Part shown: positions 36,669 to 44,248 of the stretch, piece by piece
How the letters are laid out: every line of letters starts with the position of its first letter
Numbering within the stretch: position 1 is the first letter of the stretch
Source: JACOMS01 sp964352785
GTDB taxonomy: Bacteria; Pseudomonadota; Alphaproteobacteria; Caulobacterales; Maricaulaceae
Direction of reading: 5' to 3'
Length of the DNA stretch: 64,000 nucleotides
Assembly (NCBI GenBank): GCA_964352785.1
Contig: CAYGTI010000003.1
Coordinates: 111,793 to 175,792, forward strand
Notes under the pieces: model-generated
What the model saw: only the letters and a program-made list of their open reading frames with translations
Database searches by the model: none
What the model was told of the DNA's origin: nothing
Translations under genes and position numbers: made by a program

Positions 36669-38216
36669 TTATCTGATTTTAACCTCAGAAATCGCGCGTG
36701 GCCAAATGTCTGAAAAGGATTTTGAGCGCCCATCGGGCTGAACGATCAGCGCATGATCGCGTGTTAATTGCCGGGGGTGATCCACGCCGCAGCTATGGGC
36801 GATCATTTCGACCTCTTTGCGCATCGTCTCGCAATAATTTTTTACACGTACAGATTTGTTTTCGGGATCAAGTCCGTCTTGAAGCTTTTTATCATGAGTG
36901 GTGATGCCTGTGGGGCAGGTGTTTTTGTTACATTTGAGCGCCTGTATACAGCCCAATGAAAACATAAAGCCGCGCGCTGAACTCACGAAATCCGCTCCTG
37001 CGCAAAAGGCCCACGCGACGTCTGCGGGCGTGACGAGTTTTCCTGCTGCCATTAAGACAATCCGGTCTCGCAATCCTTCTGCGCGCAAAAGATCATCAAT
37101 CGCAGGCAGGCTTTGCCGTATCGTCAGCCCGACATTATCCATGAGCGGGAGAGGGGCTGCGCCCGTTCCGCCGTCTCCACCGTCCAGTGCGATGTAATCC
37201 GGGGCGCTTTGCATTCCTCGAATTTTAATGGCCGCGATCAAGTCTTTGATAGGCGCAAACTGCCCGACAACAAATTTCAGCCCCACTGGCCGTCCGGATG
37301 TCTCGCGGATCACGTGAATTAGGTTGAGGAGTTCATCAGCCGTGCTCGCTTCGACGTGCCGGTTAGGGGAGATCGCAGCTTGCCCCACAGGGATGCCCCG
37401 AATATCGGCAATTTCCTGCGTGACTTTTTCGGCGGGAAGAATGCCGCCTTTTCCGGGCTTCGCGCCTTGGGAGAGTTTAAGCTCGATCATTTTAATCTGC
37501 GGGTTCTCGCACAGCTCTTTTAGCTTATCCGTATTCAACGTCATGTCCGGATTTCGCACGCCAAACTTTCCGGTCCCGATCTGAAAGATAATATCGCAGC
37601 CGCCCTCAAAATGATAAGGCGAGACGCCGCCTTCGCCTGTATTCAGCCAACACCCCGCCATATTTGCGCCTTTTGACAGAGCTTGGATTGCGGGTTTGGA
37701 GAGCGACCCAAAGCTCATGGCTGAAATATTAAAAAAGCTGTCCGGACTATAGGGGTGGCGTGCGCTGGGGCCAATCATAAGCGTCGGTGTTTGGGCGTGA
37801 TCACCTTCCATTTTTGGAAATAACCCATTCGCAAAAATAACAGTTCCAGGCGACATAGCGCGGGTCGACCCAAACGGAATGGTCTCTGTGCCGTGCTTCG
37901 TCACGCCGTCGATCCACTCACGTTCAGCCCGGTTAAACGGCAGTTCTTCGCGGTCCATCGCGAAAAAATATTGCCGGAAAAAATCACCTAATTCAGTAAA
38001 GAGCGTGCGAAAACGCCCTATGACGGGATAGTTTCTGCGAATTGCGTCTTTGGACTGTGTGATGTCGCGTACAAAGAAAATGGCGCTCATCAGCACGAGT
38101 AGACCGAGACACACCAAAAATATGGACCCTAACAGGTTCAACCCTTGAACTGCGGCGGCAGACAATATGTCCAAAACATCTTGGATGTGAGGCGTTTGAA
38201 TAATAATTTTAGTCAT
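36669..38216 (-). CDS. FMN-binding glutamate synthase-family protein
   Basis: A 515-aa protein. One or two N-terminal hydrophobic segments (about 25-52, LLGSIFLVCLGLLVLMSAIF) are followed by a domain like the FMN/synthase half of glutamate synthase large subunit: MSFGSLSKPAIQALSKGA, GEGGVSPYH, QGAKPGKGGILP, LDGGDGGTGAAP. The iron-sulphur cysteine cluster is LGCIQALKCNKNTCPTG. No glutaminase domain is present, so it is not a complete GltB; stand-alone members of this family are common and their reaction is uncertain. AGGA precedes the ATG. It lies upstream of crtE on the same strand with 95 bp between. Confidence 0.9.
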   Translation of the reverse strand: MTKIIIQTPHIQDVLDILSAAAVQGLNLLGSIFLVCLGLLVLMSAIFFVRDITQSKDAIRRNYPVIGRFRTLFTELGDFFRQYFFAMDREELPFNRAEREWIDGVTKHGTETIPFGSTRAMSPGTVIFANGLFPKMEGDHAQTPTLMIGPSARHPYSPDSFFNISAMSFGSLSKPAIQALSKGANMAGCWLNTGEGGVSPYHFEGGCDIIFQIGTGKFGVRNPDMTLNTDKLKELCENPQIKMIELKLSQGAKPGKGGILPAEKVTQEIADIRGIPVGQAAISPNRHVEASTADELLNLIHVIRETSGRPVGLKFVVGQFAPIKDLIAAIKIRGMQSAPDYIALDGGDGGTGAAPLPLMDNVGLTIRQSLPAIDDLLRAEGLRDRIVLMAAGKLVTPADVAWAFCAGADFVSSARGFMFSLGCIQALKCNKNTCPTGITTHDKKLQDGLDPENKSVRVKNYCETMRKEVEMIAHSCGVDHPRQLTRDHALIVQPDGRSKSFSDIWPRAISEVKIR

Positions 38217-38456
38217 GTTTTCCTGCTTCTACATTTCGCGGTCGCAACAATAAAATACGCATAGACGTGATCCGGCCTGTTCACAATCTGCTATGGTAAA
38301 AATTTTAAGGCGCTGTAATTTTACAAGCCAAAATGTGAGTGAATTTTCTTTTTCAATGATGAAGTTGAAATTTCAAGTAGTCTTCAGGGTTTTTTAATAT
38401 CTATGTTTTATTGATATTTCAACGAAGTGGTGGAACTTAAAAGAAAAGAAACTGTA

Positions 38457-38831
38457 ATGAAAACGTATTTGATCTCAGGTTTATTGTTCACAGGCATTTT
38501 AGGTATGTTTAATGTCGCTCATGCAAGTGAAGCCGGATTTTCCAGCACCGTACCCTACACGTCTGCTCAGCCCGCAACTTATACCCGTATCGCCGAGCCC
38601 GCCGAAACACGCCGCCGTATTGTGCGCGTGGCCCAAGCCCAGCAGCCGAAAGCTGTCTTGGTCAATGGTACTTACCAAATGACGCAAACGGCGACGCTCC
38701 AGCGCTCTACCCGCCGCGTGAATGTCATGCCTGTAAAGGCCAAACTAAAGGCGATGCCAAACCTTTATAAAACAGATGCGCGCTCCGCGATGCCTGTTAT
38801 GTATAGCCGCGAAGCGATGCAGGCGCGATAA
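38457..38831 (+). CDS. Small secreted basic protein of unknown function
   Basis: A 124-aa product from ATG 38457; an upstream GTG frame would add ten residues before the signal peptide and is less likely. A signal peptide (KTYLISGLLFTGILGMFNVA, cleaved near HAS) precedes a basic, Arg/Ala/Thr-rich mature part without cysteines (RRRIVRVAQAQQPKA, STRRVNVMPVKAKLKAMPN). No domain recognised; composition suggests a disordered periplasmic protein. Two hairpins follow. Confidence 0.6.
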   Translation: MKTYLISGLLFTGILGMFNVAHASEAGFSSTVPYTSAQPATYTRIAEPAETRRRIVRVAQAQQPKAVLVNGTYQMTQTATLQRSTRRVNVMPVKAKLKAMPNLYKTDARSAMPVMYSREAMQAR

Positions 38832-38852
38832 CCCGGCCATATTAAGTCATCT

Positions 38853-38876
38853 GACCGCAAAAGTAATTTTGCGGTC
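38853..38876 (+). other. Perfect 10-bp hairpin
   Basis: GACCGCAAAA pairs exactly with TTTTGCGGTC around GTAA, 21 bases after the small secreted gene. Only a weak T-run follows, so terminator function is uncertain. Confidence 0.55.
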
Positions 38877-38923
38877 TTACCGCTGAAAAACATTTTAGAT
38901 TTACGTGATTATACTTTTTATTT

Positions 38924-38947
38924 GCCGTCCTTTGGGACGGCTTTTTT
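38924..38947 (+). terminator. Rho-independent terminator before dnaG
   Basis: GCCGTCC pairs with GGACGGC around TTTG and is followed by six T, about 60 bp before dnaG. Confidence 0.85.
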
Positions 38948-39004
38948 GGTTTTGGGTTTACAACAAGACTCGCTATTGATGCGCCGACGCCTTACATCTG
39001 GTTT

Positions 39005-40825
39005 ATGAGGTTTGGCGACAGTTTTTTAGAAGAACTAAAAGCCCGCATTCGTCCATCGGATGTGGTGGGTCGCCACGTTAAGCTTAAGCGTCAAGGACGC
39101 GAATTTGCCGGACTTTCGCCGTTCACAAGTGAAAAAACGCCTAGCTTTTTCGTGAATGACGACAAAGGGTTTTATCATTGTTTTTCCTCCGGCAAGCACG
39201 GAGACGCGATTTCCTTCCTCATGGAAGTCGAAGGCCTGTCCTTCCCGGAGGCCGTAGAACGGCTTGCCGAAATGGCGGGCATGGAAATGCCCAAAGAAGA
39301 CCCTGAGGCTGAGCGACGTGCTGCGCGCAATAAGGTCGCCGTCAACTTGATGGACGCGGCGCAACTGTTTTTTGCGCGCTCGCTGCGGCGCGACGTCGGC
39401 GGTGAGGCGAGGGCTTACCTCACGCGGCGCGGGCTCGACGGCGCTGTGTGTGAGCGTTTTGGCATTGGTTTTGCGCCCAATAGTTTTACCGCTCTGCGCG
39501 ATGAACTCACTCAGCAGGGCGCAAGCCTTAATGTACTGGTTGAGGCCGGTCTGGTGATTAAGCCCGATGATACCTCGCGGGAGCCGTGGGACCGGTTTCG
39601 CAACCGGATCATGTTTCCTATTCGCGATCCGCGCGGGCGGCTTGTAGCCTTTGGCGGGCGGGCGATGGAAAAAGACGCCAAAGCCAAATATTTAAATTCG
39701 CCCGAGACCAACCTGTTTCATAAAAGCCGTGTTTTATATCACTACCCCGAAGCCAGAAAAGCTATTTCTACGCCGCAAAATCCGGCGCGGGGGCTAATCG
39801 TTGCCGAAGGCTATATGGATGTGATTGCGCTGGCCCGCGCCGGGTTTGATCATTCTGTTGCGCCGCTCGGAACGGCTCTGACTGAGGAGCAATTAGAGCT
39901 TTTATGGCGTGCTGGCCCAGAGCCGACATTATGCTTTGACGGAGATAAAGCGGGCCTTCGCGCCGCGTTTCGCTCCGTCGAGCGGGCTTTGCCATTGATA
40001 CGTCCCGGGCAAACTCTGCGGTTTGCTTTGATGCCGGACGGACAAGACCCGGATGATTTGATCACTGAAAAAGGTGCGCCCGCCATGCAGTCAGTGCTTG
40101 AGCGCGCGATCTCTTTGGTTGATATGCTGTGGCAGCGCGAAATTGAAGCAGAGCCGTTGACCTCGCCAGAAGCGCGCGCAGGGTTAAAAGATAGACTTTT
40201 TGCCGCTTTGCGCGAAATAACCCATGACGAAGTGCGCAAACAATATCAAACGGCACTTTTGTCACGTTTTGACAGTGAATTTGGCCGTAGCTATGGCCGC
40301 AATTACGGTAGTAACAAATATACAAACGCTCCGAAATATGTGAACGCGTCACTCAAGCAGGGCATGCAAACAGACGCCATGTCTGCGGCGCGGGAGCGGC
40401 GCTTAATGGGGGCGATTTTAGAGTGGCCGGAGATGCTTGAACGTGTCGATCAAAGCTTTTTTGCTCTGAGCTTTGGCTCTGACGGCCTTAAACGGTTGCA
40501 AACCGCCCTTTTATCTTATTTTCGGGGTGCAAAAGCAGTTGAAAAGTCTTCGCTGCTTGCCCATATAGAAAGTCAAGGATTGGAACCTATTATACGAGAG
40601 CTACGCAGAGACCGCCGACTCACTTTGGCGGCTATGGGTGGGAGCGACGCGACACTGGACGTTAGAACGGACCTTTGGCAAGCCGAGGCCGATGCCCATT
40701 ACGGGCCGACACAGGATGAGCGCGCACGTGATGATACCCGGTCCCGATTGGCGGATACGATCCGCGAGGATAATGCAGAAGGGCTTCAACGCCTGATGCG
40801 GGCCTCGCGCCGTAACCGGGAGTGA
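39005..40825 (+). CDS. dnaG: DNA primase
   Basis: Makes RNA primers at replication forks. The 606-aa product has the N-terminal CHC2-type domain, the Toprim domain with IVAEGYMDVIAL and LCFDGDKAGLRA (metal-binding acidic residues), and a C-terminal helicase-binding region. The zinc site is degenerate: where other primases have CPFH and HCFGC, this one has S38-PF-T41 and H-C59-FS-S62, so three of four ligands are gone. The fold is otherwise well conserved around it (EKTPSFFVNDDKGFYH), and I recall a similar substitution in other alphaproteobacteria. Followed by rpoD, the usual macromolecular-synthesis arrangement. Confidence 0.97.
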   Translation: MRFGDSFLEELKARIRPSDVVGRHVKLKRQGREFAGLSPFTSEKTPSFFVNDDKGFYHCFSSGKHGDAISFLMEVEGLSFPEAVERLAEMAGMEMPKEDPEAERRAARNKVAVNLMDAAQLFFARSLRRDVGGEARAYLTRRGLDGAVCERFGIGFAPNSFTALRDELTQQGASLNVLVEAGLVIKPDDTSREPWDRFRNRIMFPIRDPRGRLVAFGGRAMEKDAKAKYLNSPETNLFHKSRVLYHYPEARKAISTPQNPARGLIVAEGYMDVIALARAGFDHSVAPLGTALTEEQLELLWRAGPEPTLCFDGDKAGLRAAFRSVERALPLIRPGQTLRFALMPDGQDPDDLITEKGAPAMQSVLERAISLVDMLWQREIEAEPLTSPEARAGLKDRLFAALREITHDEVRKQYQTALLSRFDSEFGRSYGRNYGSNKYTNAPKYVNASLKQGMQTDAMSAARERRLMGAILEWPEMLERVDQSFFALSFGSDGLKRLQTALLSYFRGAKAVEKSSLLAHIESQGLEPIIRELRRDRRLTLAAMGGSDATLDVRTDLWQAEADAHYGPTQDERARDDTRSRLADTIREDNAEGLQRLMRASRRNRE

Positions 40826-40886
40826 TATTACCCGCTGAGGACCTGCGTAATTGCGGAGTGTCTTGAGGGGGCATAACCTATTTATA

Positions 40887-40907
40887 AGAACCACTCACGG
40901 TGGTTCT
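40887..40907 (+). other. Hairpin in the rpoD leader
   Basis: AGAACCAC pairs with GTGGTTCT around TCACG, between dnaG and rpoD and ending six bases before the region of the rpoD Shine-Dalgarno (CTGGAG, 40911-40916). Could be an attenuator or an mRNA-processing site; function not shown. Confidence 0.5.
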
Positions 40908-40925
40908 TTGCTGGAGTACACATAC

Positions 40926-42962
40926 ATGGCTGATACCGCCGCGCCGACGACCGAGACTGAAATAGACAAAAAAGCTCCAGAGACCAAAACCGCCCCTCCC
41001 GGGGCCAATCGTTTGGATATGGACGATAAAGACGTCAAGCTGATGATTACCAAAGCCCGCAAAAGCGGTCTTTTGCTCTCCAACGAACTTAACAAGCACA
41101 TTGATCTTGACGGTATTAGCGTTGAAGATATTGAAGTCACGCTTGCGCAGTTGTCCGATCTGGGCATCTCGGTTATTGAAGATAATGACGCGCCGACTTA
41201 CGGATCCAAAACCCTTGCGCGCACGGCGACCACAGCCGTCAAAGGCGGTAACTCCAAAGAAGAGCTAGACCGCACAGATGATCCGGTGCGCATGTATTTG
41301 CGCGAAATGGGCACAGTTGAGCTGCTCTCGCGTGAAGGCGAGATTGCTATCGCTAAACGTATTGAGGCGGGCCGCGATACAATGATCAAGGGGCTGTGCG
41401 AAAGCGCGCTGACATTCGAAGCGATCATGGTTTGGCGTGAAGAACTTGAAGAAGGCCGGATTTTACTGCGCGATATTATTGATCTGGACACCACCTATAA
41501 CAAAGCCATCGGTAATATTCAGGAAGACCGTTCGGACGCGGCTGTGCGCCGCGAAAAGATTGAAAAAGGCGAAATTGAAGCCACCGAAGACGATCTCAAG
41601 CCCCGTGATGATGAGCGTAAAATCAAAATCGAACGCGATTATGAAGAAGGCCAAAAACCCATCGATGATGATGAGGATGAGGAAGAAGACAAAACCAACA
41701 TGTCGATGGCTTCTATGGAAGCGGCGCTTCGCGAAGATGTCATGGCGACGCTCGACCTCATCTCCACGGATTTCACGCGCTTTCAAAAGCTTCAACAGAT
41801 GCTTATTCGCGCGCGGCTGTCTGGGCGCAAAATGCGCGCACCGCAGCTCGAAGAATACGAAGATATTCAAAAGCGCATTATCGAAGAGATCAAATCGCTT
41901 CAGCTTAATAATGCCCGTATTGATGCTCTGATTGAGCAGCTTTACGCGATCAATAAACGCTTTATCTCACTCGAGGGCCGCTTGATGCGTCTGGCTGATG
42001 GTAACGGCGTTCCGCGTCATGAATTCCTCGAGAGTTATCTCGGCGCAGAGCTGCGCCCGAATTGGCTCGAAGAAATGGCCGGAAGCTCCGATGCGTGGGA
42101 CCGCTTCATCAAGCGCGAAGGTAAATCCATTGTCCGCATCCGCGAGGAGATAGGCACGCTCGCGCAGGAAACTGGCGTACCGGTTGATGAGTTCCGCCGG
42201 ATTGTCCAAACCGTCCAAAAAGGTGAGAGAGAGGCGCGCCAAGCCAAGAAAGAAATGGTCGAAGCCAATTTGCGCCTCGTGATTTCTATTGCCAAGAAGT
42301 ACACGAACCGTGGTCTCCAATTCCTCGATCTTATCCAAGAGGGTAATATCGGACTCATGAAAGCGGTGGATAAGTTCGAATATCGCCGGGGGTATAAATT
42401 CTCAACTTATGCCACGTGGTGGATCCGCCAAGCGATCACGCGCTCAATCGCTGATCAGGCGCGCACGATCCGTATTCCGGTGCACATGATTGAGACCATT
42501 AACAAAATCGTGCGCACGAGCCGTCAGATTCTGCATGAAATTGGCCGCGAACCGACGCCCGAAGAATTGGCCGCAAAACTATCCATGCCGCTTGAAAAAG
42601 TGCGTAAGGTCATGAAAATCGCCAAAGAGCCGATTTCACTCGAAACGCCGATTGGCGACGAAGAAGACAGCCAGCTGGGTGACTTTATTGAGGACAATAA
42701 CGCGATCTTGCCGATTGACGCGGCGATCCAGTCCAACCTTCGCGAAACCACAACCCGCGTTCTGGCGTCTCTGACGCCGCGTGAGGAGCGGGTTCTGCGC
42801 ATGCGCTTTGGTATTGGCATGAATACCGATCACACGCTCGAAGAGGTGGGCCAGCAGTTCAGTGTCACGCGGGAGCGTATCCGCCAGATCGAAGCCAAAG
42901 CGCTGCGTAAGCTCAAGCACCCAAGCCGGAGCCGCAAGCTGCGCTCTTTCCTTGACCAGTAA
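40926..42962 (+). CDS. rpoD: RNA polymerase primary sigma factor (sigma-70)
   Basis: Directs most transcription. The 678-aa product from ATG 40926 (GGAG upstream) has region 1.1 in the first about 100 residues, DPVRMYLREMGTVELLSREG (1.2), and an acidic non-conserved insert including DDDEDEEEDKTN. Regions 2.1-2.4 follow (LRLVISIAKKYTNRGLQFLD, YATWWIRQAITRSIADQART), then region 3 (HMIETINKIVRTSR) and region 4.2 with SVTRERIRQIEAKALRKL. An upstream frame extension of 25 codons is unlikely to be used. Typical alphaproteobacterial length and order after dnaG. Confidence 0.98.
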   Translation: MADTAAPTTETEIDKKAPETKTAPPGANRLDMDDKDVKLMITKARKSGLLLSNELNKHIDLDGISVEDIEVTLAQLSDLGISVIEDNDAPTYGSKTLARTATTAVKGGNSKEELDRTDDPVRMYLREMGTVELLSREGEIAIAKRIEAGRDTMIKGLCESALTFEAIMVWREELEEGRILLRDIIDLDTTYNKAIGNIQEDRSDAAVRREKIEKGEIEATEDDLKPRDDERKIKIERDYEEGQKPIDDDEDEEEDKTNMSMASMEAALREDVMATLDLISTDFTRFQKLQQMLIRARLSGRKMRAPQLEEYEDIQKRIIEEIKSLQLNNARIDALIEQLYAINKRFISLEGRLMRLADGNGVPRHEFLESYLGAELRPNWLEEMAGSSDAWDRFIKREGKSIVRIREEIGTLAQETGVPVDEFRRIVQTVQKGEREARQAKKEMVEANLRLVISIAKKYTNRGLQFLDLIQEGNIGLMKAVDKFEYRRGYKFSTYATWWIRQAITRSIADQARTIRIPVHMIETINKIVRTSRQILHEIGREPTPEELAAKLSMPLEKVRKVMKIAKEPISLETPIGDEEDSQLGDFIEDNNAILPIDAAIQSNLRETTTRVLASLTPREERVLRMRFGIGMNTDHTLEEVGQQFSVTRERIRQIEAKALRKLKHPSRSRKLRSFLDQ

Positions 42963-43030
42963 GGCCTTTTGAGGCTCACGTCCTCAAGGCATACGTGTCT
43001 GTGATTATGTAATCTGCGTAGTGCAGGTTG

Positions 43031-43435
43031 CTAGAGGGCACCTGCGGCAGGGTAGGCGGCAGAGGCATCGTTCATCGCAAATGCGGTGAATATAGCTGTA
43101 TCCTCTAAGACAGGCTGAACAGGGGTATTGCGGGCGCGGGGCGGAGGTAAGAAGCGCAGCGCTGCGGCGGCCAAATCGAGCCAATCCGGGTTTAAATCTT
43201 CGATCAACTTGACCTGCCACGCCCGGCTCCATTTTTTAACCTCACGCTCGCGCTGAAACGCGGCCTCGCGGCTGGGATGCGGTTCAAACCAAACAAGCTG
43301 CGTGCAGCCTTTGCGTGCCGTCCCGCTGTTGAGCGCAATGGTGCGGTGCTGTAATTCACGCATCCAAACATCATCCGTGTGCCCCGTGCAGAGCGTTCCA
43401 TTGGTTTTGTCTGTGACAATATAAGTGTAGAACAT
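43031..43435 (-). CDS. GIY-YIG domain protein
   Basis: A 134-aa protein with an N-terminal GIY-YIG-like nuclease domain: FYTYIVTDKTNGTLCTGHTD at the front and TQLVWFEPHPSREAAFQREREVKKWSRAW after it. The usual YVYIL...LYIGVT pattern is altered (TYIV...LCTGHT), but the FEP/E-A-REREVKKW block is standard for the small YhbQ/UPF0213-type members. Function of these small proteins is unclear; nuclease activity is uncertain here because the second motif Tyr is replaced. A 17-codon N-terminal extension is open but begins before the conserved start. A damaged paralogue lies just upstream. Confidence 0.8.
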   Translation of the reverse strand: MFYTYIVTDKTNGTLCTGHTDDVWMRELQHRTIALNSGTARKGCTQLVWFEPHPSREAAFQREREVKKWSRAWQVKLIEDLNPDWLDLAAAALRFLPPPRARNTPVQPVLEDTAIFTAFAMNDASAAYPAAGAL

Positions 43436-43513
43436 ACCATGAACATATGTGGATAACGGGGATAAGTCAAGCGGGAAATGGAAGCCCATGCGCGGGTGTT
43501 GTTTTATCTCGGT

Positions 43514-43866
43514 TTACCGTTTCAGCGCGCAAGTCCGCAAGGTTTGTTCCCGCCGTTGCGTGAGGGCCGGATGGGTTGGCAGTGGCCATACCGAGGCGGT
43601 GGCTATATCGACCCAACCGGGATTGCTCTGTTTAATAAGGGCCAATTTCCAAGCCCGCTTCCACTTCTTGATCCGCCGGTCAGTTATGCAGGCGTCCTCA
43701 CGGGTTTCATGCTCTTCAAACCAAACAAGATGACAGCAATTATATTTTGCTGCAAAGCCCGAAAGTCTTTGGTTTCGTGCTGCCACATCCGGTCATCAAG
43801 ATCATCCGTATGCCCCGAATAGAGCGTTCTGTTGCGTTTGTTCGTAATAATATGGCTTGGGAACAT
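43514..43866 (-). pseudogene. Frameshifted GIY-YIG gene
   Basis: The first part, from ATG 43866, reads FPSHIITNKRNRTLYSGHTD and reaches MWQHETK. The rest, in another frame, reads LSGFAAKYNCCHLVWFEEHE and IKKWKRAWKLALIKQSNPGW down to a stop at 43514. The frames switch near 43765-43775 (AAAGACTTTC on the minus strand), a one-base indel. It matches the intact gene at 43031 along its length, and both share a similar sequence just before the ATG (YVHGMF/YVHIMF when translated), so this is a tandem duplicate that has decayed. Confidence 0.8.
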
Positions 43867-43931
43867 TATATGAACATAATGTTCTAGCGGAGAAATGTCA
43901 ATTTCCCCTCGCACCGCTCGTCCCTGCCATG

Positions 43932-44175
43932 TGTTTGCTTGCAAACACTAGAACGGGGATCCAGTTCCGAGTTTGAGAGGAGAGAGGAACGCGCTAAAGC
44001 GCGTGCATGTTTGCTGGAGTCCCGACATTTCGGGGATGAGCGGCGTGGGCGTAACGTATATCGTAAGCAACAAAAAAACCGCCCTGTGTTTCCACAGAGC
44101 GGTTCTTTATTTTCAAATCTAAGCGGGACGTTTGTCCGGGAGATGGATCCCCACTCTAGTGTTTGCAAGCAAACA
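43932..44175. repeat. 244-bp element with 31-bp inverted ends (MITE-like)
   Basis: The 31 bases at 43932-43962 match the complement of 44145-44175 except at two positions. Each end begins with the near-palindrome TGTTTGCTTGCAAACA. The interior has no real gene but holds several hairpins, including the groEL-side terminator. It looks like a miniature inverted-repeat element or a structured repeat; copy number in the genome is unknown. Together with 44176-44248 it fills the 380-bp space between the GIY-YIG remnant and groEL. Confidence 0.65.
44072..44104 (-). terminator. Terminator downstream of groEL (minus strand)
   Basis: A 12-bp stem (44077-44088 with 44093-44104, one mismatch) around TTTC. 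Read on the minus strand it is followed by seven T. It ends transcripts that pass groEL and lies inside the inverted-repeat element. Confidence 0.75.
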
Positions 44176-44216
44176 TATGGTGGGGATAAGTTCGGGGCGC
44201 CGCCGTTGGCGGCCTA

Positions 44217-44241
44217 ATTGAGCGCGCGGGGCGCGCTCAAT
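44217..44241 (-). other. Strong GC hairpin just after groEL
   Basis: ATTGAGCGCGC pairs perfectly with GCGCGCTCAAT around GGG, eight bases after the groEL stop. No T-run; may protect the 3' end of the groESL mRNA. Confidence 0.6.
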
Positions 44242-44248
44242 CCCTCAC

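Noticed and set aside
43939..44217. 92-codon frame inside the inverted-repeat element
   Set aside because: It spans both inverted ends and two hairpins; no start signal and no resemblance to proteins.
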